A stretch of 64,000 bases of DNA from Metellina segmentata (Eukaryota > Arthropoda > Arachnida > Araneae > Tetragnathidae). This document shows positions 41,121 to 51,695 of the stretch, piece after piece (position 1 is the first letter of the stretch; the number at the start of each line of letters is the position of its first letter). Position numbers and translations under genes: made by a program. A model generated the notes under the pieces. The model ran no database searches, was not told where the DNA came from, and worked only from the letters and a program-made list of their open reading frames with translations. The DNA is taken from contig OX375875.1 in assembly GCA_947359465.1 (NCBI GenBank), positions 19,326,958 to 19,390,957 of the forward strand, in the 5' to 3' direction.

Positions 41121-42955
41121 AAGTCTTCCATAATCTAACAAACTAACACCAACACACACTCTCGTGCTTAGTGTCGTGAGACACTGTACCAGTTTAAATA
41201 AGTGTGGTTATATGAGTAGAGCATGCCACCAAGGTAACATGTCTACCCAGATATGTTAGAGCACATTACATATATACATCCATACAGTAATTACATTAAA
41301 TCATTATACTAGGTTACATTATAAATATATACAGAGGTTGTTTGAACATTTTTTAGACGATTTTGGTTAGCGGTAATAAAAAATCGTTTGCTGCAAAAGA
41401 AAAAAATTGCAGTTGTACTGTTTTTAAAAGTCAAAATTATCGTCTGCGGCTTGAGATTTGTTTTTATTCAAAATGGCGTTTTTAACGAAGCAGTGGTTTG
41501 AAGGCGAAATTTATGCTCTTTCCGAAGAGAAATATTCATATTCCGTTATCAAAAAACGATTTGAGAGTCATGGTTTTGTGATATCTAAAGCGTCGATAGG
41601 TAATATCGTCAACAAGAAAGGAAAAAAACGTCAAATTGGAGCCTCAAGTGGGACAAAAATTCCAAACAAGTATCCAAGGAAGAAACGGACATCTTCGACT
41701 ATTGCAAAGGTACGTTGTTTAATGTTAAAAGAAAATCCCCCTAGTCAAAGAACAGTTGCAAAATCATTAAAATGCTCGGTGTCCACTGTAAATGGAGCTG
41801 TTAAATGTCCACTGTTAACCAAAGAAAAATGAAAAAAAAATTGTCACAATAGATGAATCATGGGTATATTTAAATGATTGCAGCAAAAAAAAGAGCCATT
41901 TATTATCATAAAAGGGGAGAAAAAAATTTAAGTACATGGTTCACAGAATCGAAAGAAAGTTTTTCTAAGGGATTCCATGATTGTTGCTGGTTTTTCATAT
42001 AATGGCAAGTTAAAAATAAAGAGAGTGGAAAAAATTGTCAAGAACTCCAAATACTATCAGGAACATATTTTATCGCCAATTTTTCTGAATGAAATACCAT
42101 CACTTTACCCACAGTGCCTTCAATCTGTGGAACTCCATCAAGACAAAGCTAGCAGTCACACATCAAAATCCACTGTAAATTTCCTAAAAGAAATGGAACA
42201 ATAAACCGGTATCAAGGCCATACCCTTCACTGATATCCCTACTAAATCTCCCGATGTATCACCTATGGATTTTTGTGTTTTCGGACTTTTAAATCTGCAT
42301 TATCCAAACGTCGTCCCACAACCCTTACAGGACTCTGGAAAGCTGTTCAGGAAGAATGGGATAGAATACCTCTTTTGACACTTCAAAAGGCATTATTATC
42401 CTGGAAATTACGGTGTCGAAAGATAGTTCAGAATAAGGGCTATCAAATAGAACATTTAAAACACAAGAATTTGATATAATTTAGTTTTGTGAATACAATA
42501 TACATTGTCTAAAAAATGTGTGAATAGCCTCTGTATCTATACAACATGTAGGAGGTGAGAAAAAAGTTCCGTTTTTCTTAAGTCTCTTAGGATAATCAAG
42601 TCCTGATGATTTTCAATGAATCTCACCATGTTAATAATTTTAATTCTCGAGCCATGTAATTTTAAGGTGGTCTGCAAGTGTTCTCATATGCCATGAGACT
42701 GTAAGGGGGCAAACTGTGATGTAATGTAGAGGTGTGCCAATTTCACCACAGGAGCAGTTTTTAGACGATTTTCTTAAACCTTGTTAGGTAGGATGGGAAT
42801 GTGCCATGCCTGTGAAGAAGAGCGTCTCTTCCCTGGTCCAAATTGCAGATTTTAGTGACACTTTTGGTAACACATCATCCACAGTCCCGCCTGTTTCCCC
42901 TTCGTCCCGTTCATAATGTTTCTAAGGGTCAAGAACGGCAATAGGGATGGAAACG
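41121..42955 (-). mobile_element. LINE 3' region split by a DD41D mariner
   Basis: The minus strand, 42955-42534, reads VLPKVSLKSAIWTREETLFF, CSCGEIGTPLHYITVCPLTV and HMRTLADHLKI with frame slips. It resumes at 41331-41121 with the 3' UTR (ACACTGTACCAGTTTAAATA, inverted) and GTTAGTTTGTTAG tail. The CSC...HY..CPLT motif is the Cys-His tail of Jockey/X-type ORF2. Same family as 12568-12948, retaining about 250 bp more at the 5' side. Confidence 0.82.
41332..42533 (+). mobile_element. DD41D mariner (rosa-like), 1202 bp, both TIRs
   Basis: Inverted ends start CAGAGGTTGTTTGAACATTT and are flanked by TA (41330-41331, 42534-42535). 41473-41832 encodes the N-terminus MAFLTKQWFEGEIYALSEEK and a helix-turn-helix stretch. 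41977-42204 reads to LHQDKASSHTS, and after a TAA come SPDVSPMDF and the C-terminus (42273-42479, shifted frame). From HQD to PMD there are 41 residues, diagnostic of DD41D. Several stops and frameshifts. Confidence 0.88.
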
Positions 42956-43046
42956 TAGGTAGGTATTTTAAATACCGTCGCACTGGAGCAACGTAACGAA
43001 CTATTGCCGACGGTCCGGGATCAAACCTGAAGAGATGGAAATGATA
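42956..43046 (-). repeat. SINE 3' fragment
   Basis: Tail GTAGGTATTTTAAATACCGT and the first part of the body. Confidence 0.65.
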
Positions 43047-43106
43047 AAACCTAGAGAATCCAAGTTTGATGATTTATAACGGATTTTCTACTGATTTATG
43101 GTAGTG

Positions 43107-43428
43107 GTAATTTTAGTTAACGTCGTACTAGAGTAACACAACGGCTATTGACGACGGTTCGGGATCAATCCCTGAAGGGAAAAATCCGAGGACAACACCT
43201 CGTAATTTTGAACCACAGTCAGATGACGATACAAGATCTGAGCTGGCACCCCTCTCTCCACACCTCCACACTAACCCAACGTAAGGATTTTCGGCCACGA
43301 CAGATTTAAGATACACCAGCCGCCTCTACACCATACCCTTACAAACATCCATGCCCGGACCCGGATTCGGACCAGGAACCTTCCGATCTAGAGGCTAACA
43401 CCTTAACCACTATACCGGTTGGCCTGCG
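43107..43428 (-). repeat. SINE type B, full length
   Basis: Complete tail, body and head. The minus-strand head reads GGCCAACCGGTATAGTGGTT, then TTCCTGGTCCGAATCCGGGT with one B-box change. Confidence 0.88.
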
Positions 43429-43429
43429 A

Positions 43430-44085
43430 ATTCGATAAGAACCTAAGCGTTCTTAATTTGATTTATTCGATTTGCATTAATATGTAATCTTTATCTAAAT
43501 CTGTAAATTGTGTAATATAGTAATTCAACTTTAATTACACATAACAGTCTCTCCAATCGTCATTTTTGCATGTTTCGAAAAATACCATTGAACTATTTCA
43601 TATAGACATATATTATACGCTATTTCATATGCGTCAACATTCTCTCATCACGAGTCTAAACACCTGTTCTCAACAAGATTCGAACCTGGAAAAATTTAAT
43701 ACTGAGAATCAGCTAATTACTTGGTTAACGGGTACTTTGTTTAACACATTGTTTTTTTTTTAACATTCACCCGTCAGCAAATGTTCTTGACATTCTATTA
43801 TAAATATGATTAGATTGACATTTCCTCCATCATTGTTAGAATTCTAGTCGAACAATAACGCAGCGGCGCACTTCAAAGCGATAAAGAGACTGACAAGAAC
43901 TATTATTGATGTATTTTTCACGTTCCAACGTTCTATTCTTCATTGTGCAGTCACATGTAATATAACTTTTTTCTGCATTGTTTCAACACGTTTTCCAAAT
44001 TCTTGTCAGCGGAAGCAGAAATACCTCATCCGTTAAAACTGAATAATTTGAAAATAAAAATATTTTTTTTTTATTATTTCTTATG
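43430..44085. other. unassigned stretch
   Basis: AT-rich. The frame at 43566-43763 has no recognisable domain. Confidence 0.4.
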
Positions 44086-44344
44086 GTGAGTTATTGGCGA
44101 CTGTCCGAAATCAATCCCGAGGTCGCATCGTAACTTGGAACCATGATCAGATGAGGACGTCACTCCTGAGGTGGGGCATCCCACTCTTCAAACTTCCACA
44201 CCACTCTAGCGTGAGGACATCGAGGCAGCCACGACAGATTTAGTATTCATCAGCCTCCACGTACACGAGGTTTGAAGTTGGATCCATTTCGAACTCTCAG
44301 CCCACCGGTTGCTAATCCGTTATTCCTCCAACTATGCTACCGCA
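44086..44344 (-). repeat. SINE type A, tail missing
   Basis: Begins GGTGAGTTATTGGCGACTGT inside the body and extends to the head GCGGTAGCATAGTTGGAGGA. Confidence 0.78.
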
Positions 44345-44349
44345 ATCGG

Positions 44350-44647
44350 TTGGTAGGTATTTCATTAACATCGCACTGGAGCTACACACGGGCTATTGTC
44401 GAAGGTGCGGGATCACCCCAAGGGGAAAATATCCGATGACAACACCACGTAGTTTTAAACCATGGTGAGATGTCGAGGCATCACCTGAGCTGGAACCCTA
44501 AACGTCCACACTACGCCAACGTGAGGACATTTTTGGCCATGACAGATTTAACGTGCACCCCCTCCCCTTCTACACGACGATCTTTGGTTGGATTCGAACT
44601 TCTAACGCTCCGGGTGCTAGTCCGCTACTCTTCCAACCGGGCTACCA
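44350..44647 (-). repeat. SINE type A, full length
   Basis: Tail TTGGTAGGTATTTCATTAAC, body with a small deletion near 44500, and head GGTGGTAGCCCGGTTGGAAG with B box AAGTTCGAATCC. It abuts the preceding copy in tandem. Confidence 0.84.
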
Positions 44648-44649
44648 CC

Positions 44650-45183
44650 ATCGAACAAAAAAAAAATTAAAAAACAAACTTCAGTTTCTGCTTTTCATCG
44701 ATACGAAACGTATCCTGAAAAATCAAGCTAAAAAGAAAACCTTAAAAATAATGCGCATATAAACCCAAGCTTACCTAAATACGATACTATTCTGTACACT
44801 GCCTTCACTAGGGCTGAGCCATGGAATTCTAAGACGCTGAATAGGAAAGTCGTAACTCCTTCGAATAGTTTATAAACAGGAGCTTTATTTGAAACCTTAC
44901 GGTTCATATTGCGAACTTTAGGAGTTCCTATGCTTCGCTGACGAAAGATCAGACAAAGAAACTTGCAGAAATTAGGATGACCTTGGTAGCATTAAATTGC
45001 GATCCTCGCCAAAACCAGAATCTGTTGGTAAACAGGGCGGGCGGAAAAATGCTTATTATACACTGCACGGAACGAGTTATGGAATCGGTCACAGCAACTT
45101 TTTTAATTTTTGAATCGCTGTAGGGATTTTGTCATTCCGGTTAGAAGCCTCTGCAGATTGCGTTCAATCTCTGCAGAATTACA
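44650..45183. other. unassigned stretch
   Basis: Nothing recognised. Confidence 0.4.
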
Positions 45184-45346
45184 ATGGCCATCTGACCATA
45201 GTTCAAACGTGGTGTTGTTCCCTTGACAGCCGTCAATAGCCCTTTGTGTTGATCCAGTACAATGCTAATTAAAATACCAATCTACCAACCCAGACCGTCG
45301 CTTATTGTTCGTGTTGTTCCAGTGTGTCGTTAATTAAAATACATAC
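45184..45346 (+). repeat. two SINE 3' fragments in tandem
   Basis: 45184-45291 spans GGCCATCTGACCATAGTTCA to the ACCAATCTACC tail. 45292-45346 repeats the last 50 bp ending ACATACATACCTACC. Confidence 0.65.
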
Positions 45347-45401
45347 ATACCTACCGAAATGTACTTAATGTTAAATTATTTAAATGTTGGGCGGTTATTT
45401 T

Positions 45402-45699
45402 TTTGGTAATTTCTTTTTAATTAATGTCGTACTAAAGCAACAAAACGGGCAATTGATGACAGTCCGTGATCAATCCCCTAAGCGAGAGGTCCGAGAACAA
45501 CTACACGGAATTTTGAATTACGGTCAGATGACGAGGCAACAGCTGAGCTGGCACCCCACTCTCCAAACTTCCACACCAACCCAACGTGAGGACTTTCGGC
45601 CGCGACAGATTTAAGGGGCACCAGCTGCCTCTACACCATACGCTTACAAAGCACTGGCTAAACCCATGCAGATTCGAACCAGGAGCCTTCCAATCTAGG
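45402..45699 (-). repeat. SINE type B
   Basis: Tail, body and inner head (CCTGGTTCGAATCTGCATGG on the minus strand). Outer head missing where the next SINE begins. Confidence 0.82.
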
Positions 45700-45935
45700 T
45701 AATGGTAATTTTAGTTAACGTCGTACTAGAGCAACACAACAGGCTATTGACGACGGTCCGGGATCAATCCCTTAAGGGAAAGATCCGAGAACAACACCTC
45801 GTAATTTTGAACCACGGTCAGATGACGAAGCAACACCTGAGCTGGCACCCCACTCTCCAAACTTCCACACCAACCCAACGTGAGGACTTTCGGCCACGAC
45901 AGATTTAAGGTGCACCAGCCGCCTCTACACAATAC

Positions 45936-46220
45936 TATGGGATCAAATAGATAACTGCTAGTTAAGACGGACACTTTATTATGTAAAAGGGACATGGGAC
46001 AAAACAGTTAACAGTTAAAACAATGAGGAAGAAACATCGGCAATTAACATCGTCACATAACATTCAATAGAGCTCGTCATAGCTCAATAACTTAAAGCGC
46101 GAAGCTCTTGCTTCCGCGGCTTACATTCAGCGTCTGCTTAGGTACTATGTGATGCGGCGCGTCACCGCTAATGTATACATACGCGTAGAATGGGAACCGA
46201 CGGGACTATTTTCCCACAAT
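45936..46220 (-). repeat. 3' LTR
   Basis: 285 bp. In element sense it starts about ATTGTGGGAAAATAG and ends GATCCCATA. An AATAAA polyadenylation signal lies at 45980-45975. Confidence 0.95.
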
Positions 46221-46802
46221 CGGCCATCCGACAACGCATGCGACCTCGCATGAAAGCAATATAACACAGGGAAATAAAGCACTTCATGGGGAAAATATAA
46301 CATCAAATAGAAAAATTAAACAAAAATAGAATATGGCACTATTAAACATATTTGACACATTTGACTCACTAACATATTTGAATAATTAGCAATAAATTCA
46401 AAACAGAACATAATAGTTTTGAAGGTCAAATTATAATGCACAAAACAGTAATGTAAATGAAAAGTAGTAATCAAACATTCTAAATAAAGCATATAGAACA
46501 TGAAAATTTAAAACAAAACATAAAAAAAAATTCTATACGTAACCTTGTATGCAAAGTAACAGGGAAAGTACAGTTATAAATTTCAAGGTTTTTATAATGC
46601 AAAAGGTAATTAATTGCACACAGAAAAAAATTAATGAGTGGGAAAAAAATTAGATATTTCAATCAAAAGAACATATTTTAAACACAAATGGAAAAGAATA
46701 TTTTTCATCTTCATACATTCACATTTTGTAAAAAAAATTAAGAAAACATAAAATCTACAATAGACATAATGGAAATAAAGTAAAATGTAAGATGCAAAAA
46801 TA
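46221..46802 (-). other. 3' untranslated region of the LTR element
   Basis: About 580 bp between the pol stop and the 3' LTR. AT-rich, with no env-like frame. No obvious long polypurine tract beside the LTR. Confidence 0.6.
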
Positions 46803-49523
46803 TTAAGTGAATGGCTTAATATATTCAGCGATGATGGAGGTAGTTTTGGGTCCATCGTTTCCACTAATTCGTGTAACATCATATGTATGATTAGGTTTTA
46901 CTTTTGTGATCTTGTATGGTCCGAGATCGTTTGGTAGGAACTTCTGTCCTGGTGCAGTCTGAGTACGTTTAATAAGCACAAGATCATTGACGGCGTACTG
47001 TTGAGGATGTTTGCGACGTAAGTTATAGGAATGTTTGTTTTCATGTTGGATTTTCAAAATTTGTTCTTTAGCACACTTTCGCAGTTCGTCACGATTTGTT
47101 TCGAAGGCACGACGCATTTCATCAGATAACAATTGGAGAAGTTGATGATCACTTTTAGTTTTCATTTTTGCACCTATGAGCAGTTCGAACGGAGTTGTGT
47201 CAATGCTTCGATGATAAGTGGAATTGATAGTCTGTTGTACTGCAGCGACATGCTTGTACCACGTCGTGGGATCAGGTTGGGACAACTTTGAAATCACAGC
47301 GATGATACTGCGGTTGAGTCTTTCGACCTGTCCATTTGCACGGGGCAAACCAGTAGTTACGTGGTGCAGTTGAATGTTTTCATTGGCACAATATTGCGTG
47401 AATTCATCAGATGTGAAAGCGGAACCACGATCAGTGAGAATTCGGGAGGGATTACCAAAAGTAGTTTTTTGCACTTCAAGCTTAGCAATAACTTCTTTGG
47501 ATGTGGTTGATTTACACGGATAGAGCCAACAGAACTTGGTGAATGAGTCAATCACAGCTAAAATATGACGAAAATTTTTGTTTGAAGTTGCTAACGGTCC
47601 GAGATGATCGAGATGGTATGTATGTAGAGGAGTATCGTCTTTGGGAAGAGGATTTAACAGACCCTCTTGTTTGCCGGCTTTTTTGTTTGAGAGAAGGCAA
47701 GGTATACAAGTTGATATATACTGTTCGATCTTTTGGTGTAATTGAGGAATATAGTACTGCTGCTTAATGAGTTCCTCTGTTCTTTTAACGGCAAAGTGAC
47801 CTCGTTCATGGGCACTACGAATTATATCAAGGTGCATCGATTCTGGTACAACAAGAATGTCATTGCCATTGACGAATTTGTAAAGAACACCATTCTTTGT
47901 AGTAAAGTCATTATAATTCGTTTTTGATGCGAGTTCACAGATGGCGCGAAGAGAAGCATCTTGTTGTTGAGCACGATGTATACGAATAGTAAGTGGATCA
48001 GGAGATACGGAAACAACTTGCACACGACTCAAAGCATCAACATGAGCCATTTTTGTTCCTGAGCGATGAACGATTGAATAATCAAAGTCTTGAAGAAGTA
48101 AAATCCATCGAGCAATGCGCGTACAGACATCTTTTTTTGTCATTGTCTTAGTGAAGGCATCACAGTCGGTCACTATTGTGAAGTGTTGACCTAGAATGTA
48201 CACACGGAATTTACGTAAGGCCTCGACGATTGCAAGGACTTCGAGTTCGTAACTGGAGTATTTGCGTTGACTGTCGTTTGTTTTGCGACTGTGGTAATAC
48301 ACGGGATGGAATTTATTGTCAGTGTCCTTCTGAAGTAGGATACAACCGAAACCATCTATTGAAGCATCACAGTGCACTTCAGTTTCAGCATTTTGGCGGT
48401 AAATGGCCAAAACGGGATTTTCGCATAAAAGTCGTTTAAGGTGAAGAAATGAGGATCGTTCATTTGCGTCAAAATGGAATTTACAGTCTTTACGAAGCAG
48501 GTCACTAAGAGGTTTAGCGATGAGTGAGTAGGACGGTATAAATTTGCGAAAATAACCGGTCGGTCCGAGGAATTTCTGAACATCTTTCGTGCATTTGGGT
48601 TCTGGATAACAGGTGACAGCATCAGTTTTAGAAGGCGAAGGAAAAAGTTTTCCAGACTCAACGATGTGTCCTAAAAATTCAATACGGCGGTGAAAAAATT
48701 GGCATTTCTTGAAGTTAATCTCAAGTCCAAAGTCCTTGGCGACATCAAGAACTAAACGAAGTCGGGACAGAGCTTCAACATCATCTTTGGCAGGGATAAC
48801 CAAATCATCCATATAAGGTAGAACAATTCCCTCGACTATCAGGTCACGAAACACAGTATTGATGAAACGTTGAAACACAGCGGGGCAATTCACCATACCA
48901 AAAGGCATACGTTTGAATTGGTACTGTCCACGATATGTGACAAAAGAAGTGTATGGACGACTTTGTTCTGCAACTGAAACTTGATGGAAAGCATTTTTCA
49001 TGTCCAAAGTACTGAACACTTTAGCATCTTGCAACTGATCAAGAATATCCTCAATGAGTGGTAGGGGATATCGATCTTTTTCAATCACTTTGTTAATTTG
49101 GCGATAGTCAATAACGACACGGGGATCACCATTCTTTTTACGCACAACAAGTGTTTGACTTGAGTACGGCGATGAGCAGGGCTCAATGACATCATTGGCA
49201 AGCCATTCGTCGACTTGTTTTTCAACTATGTCACGTTCCACAAAAGGCAAACGGCGAGGTGAATGATAGATTGGCTTTTCGTCGACCAAAGTAACACTCA
49301 GTTCGACATCAGTTGATTTAGTCTTTTTCGGCAAGTAGGATTGGAGTAATTGTTGAACGTCATCACGGATTTTTCTGGGAATGCTGTGGTCCACATCAAA
49401 CTCTGGGGTATCGTCCTCGATGTGCAGGATGAAATTTTCGGACAAAGACGTCGAAGTGGGGTTAGTTTTTGTAAATTTTATTCCATCCGGGGCAAAACAG
49501 TCATGGTTGCTTGATGAATAACA
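46803..49523 (-). CDS. pol: pol polyprotein (RT, RNase H, integrase)
   Basis: The frame opens after a TGA at 49526-49524 and runs uninterrupted to 46803. Counting from Ser-Glu-Asn near 49445, RT carries Asp148 in TLDM and YMDD at 211-214. RNase H carries Asp360, Glu400, Asp427 and Asp470. Integrase has the H546/H550/C580/C583 zinc site, the catalytic triad D613, D672 and E708 (35 residues apart), and a GPY module at 842-844. All key residues are present, so pol looks functional. It needs a -1 shift from gag or its own start; I saw no classical slippery heptamer in the 46-nt overlap. Confidence 0.95.
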   Translation of the reverse strand, partial: CYSSSNHDCFAPDGIKFTKTNPTSTSLSENFILHIEDDTPEFDVDHSIPRKIRDDVQQLLQSYLPKKTKSTDVELSVTLVDEKPIYHSPRRLPFVERDIVEKQVDEWLANDVIEPCSSPYSSQTLVVRKKNGDPRVVIDYRQINKVIEKDRYPLPLIEDILDQLQDAKVFSTLDMKNAFHQVSVAEQSRPYTSFVTYRGQYQFKRMPFGMVNCPAVFQRFINTVFRDLIVEGIVLPYMDDLVIPAKDDVEALSRLRLVLDVAKDFGLEINFKKCQFFHRRIEFLGHIVESGKLFPSPSKTDAVTCYPEPKCTKDVQKFLGPTGYFRKFIPSYSLIAKPLSDLLRKDCKFHFDANERSSFLHLKRLLCENPVLAIYRQNAETEVHCDASIDGFGCILLQKDTDNKFHPVYYHSRKTNDSQRKYSSYELEVLAIVEALRKFRVYILGQHFTIVTDCDAFTKTMTKKDVCTRIARWILLLQDFDYSIVHRSGTKMAHVDALSRVQVVSVSPDPLTIRIHRAQQQDASLRAICELASKTNYNDFTTKNGVLYKFVNGNDILVVPESMHLDIIRSAHERGHFAVKRTEELIKQQYYIPQLHQKIEQYISTCIPCLLSNKKAGKQEGLLNPLPKDDTPLHTYHLDHLGPLATSNKNFRHILAVIDSFTKFCWLYPCKSTTSKEVIAKLEVQKTTFGNPSRILTDRGSAFTSDEFTQYCANENIQLHHVTTGLPRANGQVERLNRSIIAVISKLSQPDPTTWYKHVAAVQQTINSTYHRSIDTTPFELLIGAKMKTKSDHQLLQLLSDEMRRAFETNRDELRKCAKEQILKIQHENKHSYNLRRKHPQQYAVNDLVLIKRTQTAPGQKFLPNDLGPYKITKVKPNHTYDVTRISGNDGPKTTSIIAEYIKPFT

Positions 49524-51172
49524 TCACAACCAATTAGGATGGGGTACGTCATGGAGGAGTCGGGTACAACACGAAAAGTTGTATCAAAGTTAATTCCATC
49601 AATTTGGATGGAAGAAGTAAATGTACCTATCACTGGGGTCTTTGCTGAACCAAATCCAGTAAGGAGGGAAGTATTGTGCGTCAATTCAGGAGAACCAATG
49701 AATTTCCATATACCATGCTGCATTAAAGTTACGGGGCTTCCAGTATCAATTAACGCAGAGTATTTGGTATTTAAAAGTGTAATTACTTTACATGTGTGCG
49801 GAGTAATTTCTTTAATTGAACTAACAACATCGGGTGATTTCTGAGACGCGGTTTTTTGGCATTGTGATGAAATGTGACCAAAATTTTTACAAATTAAACA
49901 GCGTTTTCCACGATTTTTATCTGGGCAGTTTCGCGAAATATGGTTTGTACCATTGCAGTTATAACAAGTTAAATGTTTGGAAGAAATCGAAGTTTGGTTT
50001 TGTGATTTAGAATTTTGAGGATAATGATGAAGTTTAGAATCAAAAGTGCGACTAGTATTTGTTTCATTATGGGTACGAGAATGATTATTAGAAAAACGAT
50101 TTTTACTCTGAAAAATCTTTTCGTAAATATTAAGCTTTTCTTTGAATTCTGTCATCGATTTGCTACCGTATAATATCATTTTATTAGCGTTAGAATCATT
50201 TATTCCTCGTATGCAGTAATCTATAATTGAACTTTCATCAATTTGTGCATCAGATCTAGCTGCTATCTCGCGGAGTGCTATTAAATATTCGGCAAGGGAT
50301 TCTTTTTCATCTAATTTGCGCCTACTTAATTCGACATGTATTTCGCGGGAGTTAAATCTTTGACCAAATTCATTTATCAACGCGGTTTTCAAGGAAGAAA
50401 AGGTTGTTAAGGCGTTCTGACTCTAAATGAAAGTTTTTGCTGCGCCTATCAACAATTTTTTACATATTAGAAGTTTTTGCAACTCAAGAGTTACTTCATA
50501 CAATGAAAAGAAATTTTCGACATCCTTAATAAATGAATAAACAGAATAAGAATTTAGACCTGAGAACGAACGTTCTTCGATTAACACATCTTTCAGAAAT
50601 AACCAAGAAAAACGGTCAACAACAGCTGCATTCGATTTTGACGAATCATCAGAACACGATAGTGTTTTAACACTGAATGGATTTGTTTGGATATTTTGTT
50701 TTTCTGGCGCCGGATTGGATGTGTTTAGACTAGTGGGGGAAGCCACCTGCGATAACGGTTTAGGGGAAATTTCCGTTCCTTCTTTTTCGCGCTTACTACT
50801 ACTACAGACTACTTCCTGTTCTGTTTCATCATCAGAATTTGAGTCTAACATTTCATGCAATGATTTTAAATCAGAAAGCGAAAGTAAAATTCGTTCACAC
50901 AATTCTTCAGCGGATCCCTCTACATCTAAATTTAAGATATCACATATACAGATAAAGTTAGTTAAAGATAACTCTTTCAGCAAGGATTCCTTAGCGTTTT
51001 GCAAATTGAAATCAGAATCAAAACCTGCGAAAACACGAAGTTTTCTTCGACTAGTGCGGTCGTAAATTTCGTTAGGGTAAACTATGGAAAATAATAATTT
51101 AATGTTCCGAATAGATCCATTTTTTAAGAAGTTTGAAAGAAAAGGTATGTTATCCAAAGTTAAGGAAGTCAT
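49478..51172 (-). pseudogene. gag: gag-protease with one amber codon
   Basis: From ATG at 51172, 249 codons lead to TAG at 50425-50423; the same frame then stays open 314 codons to TAA at 49480-49478. The upstream part has an acidic Ser-rich linker and ends in a capsid-like AAKTFI. The downstream part continues capsid (NEFGQRF, LAEYLIALREIA), then two CCHC knuckles (CYNCNGTNHISRNC, CLICKNFGHISSQC), then an aspartic protease with DTGS and ILIGCDV. The stop falls mid-capsid, so it is most likely a point mutation, though programmed readthrough cannot be excluded. Confidence 0.9.
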
Positions 51173-51301
51173 AATTGCGAACTTACCATGGACAACTGGA
51201 AATTCAAAGTAATCCAAAAGCAGAATTCTTGAAAAAAATATTCACATTCACACTTCAGGAGATTGGTTTTTGTTGCTAGGGGTAATTAGGGTGACCAGGA
51301 A

Positions 51302-51321
51302 GAAAGGCCAGAGCCCCCAAT
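51302..51321 (-). other. candidate primer-binding site
   Basis: In element sense, TTGGGGGCTCTGGCCTTTC directly follows the 5' LTR, where minus-strand synthesis is primed. The matching tRNA was not identified. Confidence 0.5.
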
Positions 51322-51606
51322 TATGGGATCAAATAGATAACTGCTAGTTAAGACGGACACTTTATTATGTAAAAGGGACATGGGACAAAACAGTTAACAG
51401 TTAAAACAATGAGGAAGAAACATCGGCAATTAACATCGTCACATAACATTCAATAGAGCTCGTCATAGCTCAATAACTTAAAGCGCGAAGCTCTTGCTTC
51501 CGCGGCTTACATTCAGCGTCTGCTTAGGTACTATGTGATGCGGCGCGTCACCGCTAATGTATACATACGCGTAGAATGGGAACCGACGGGACTATTTTCC
51601 CACAAT
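51322..51606 (-). repeat. 5' LTR
   Basis: Reads identical to 45936-46220 over 285 bp by eye. In element sense it is the upstream promoter copy. Confidence 0.95.
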
Positions 51607-51695
51607 CCGCATACAAACATTCATGCCCGGACCCGGATTCGAACCAGGAACCTTCTGATCTAGAGGCTAACACCTTAACCATCGAACCGGTTGGA

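Larger units (their letters stand above)
45936..51606 (-). mobile_element. Ty3/Gypsy-type LTR retrotransposon, 5.67 kb, young
   Basis: Two 285-bp LTRs that read as identical bound an internal region coding, on the minus strand, gag-protease then pol with RT, RNase H and integrase in Gypsy order. There is no env frame. pol is one base behind gag (-1 register) with a 46-nt overlap (49478-49523). The only lesion I see is an in-frame TAG in gag. Identical LTRs imply very recent insertion; other full copies are likely elsewhere in the genome. Confidence 0.95.
45700..51695 (-). repeat. SINE type B split by an LTR retrotransposon
   Basis: 45700-45935 carries the tail and body to GCGGCTGGTGCACC. 51607-51695 resumes with the rest of the head, including the B box GGTTCGAATCC and the outer CCAACCGGTTCGATGGTTAA. 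Removing 45936-51606 restores one SINE. AATAC before and AATCC after may be a 5-bp duplication with one change. Confidence 0.88.

Noticed and set aside
46221..46802. Possible env gene in the LTR element
   Set aside because: Only short AT-derived frames follow pol; no signal peptide, transmembrane or glycoprotein-like frame.
50423..50425. Gag stop as an ordinary gene end separating two proteins
   Set aside because: Both frames share register and the stop splits a capsid region, so one protein with an internal amber is the simpler reading.
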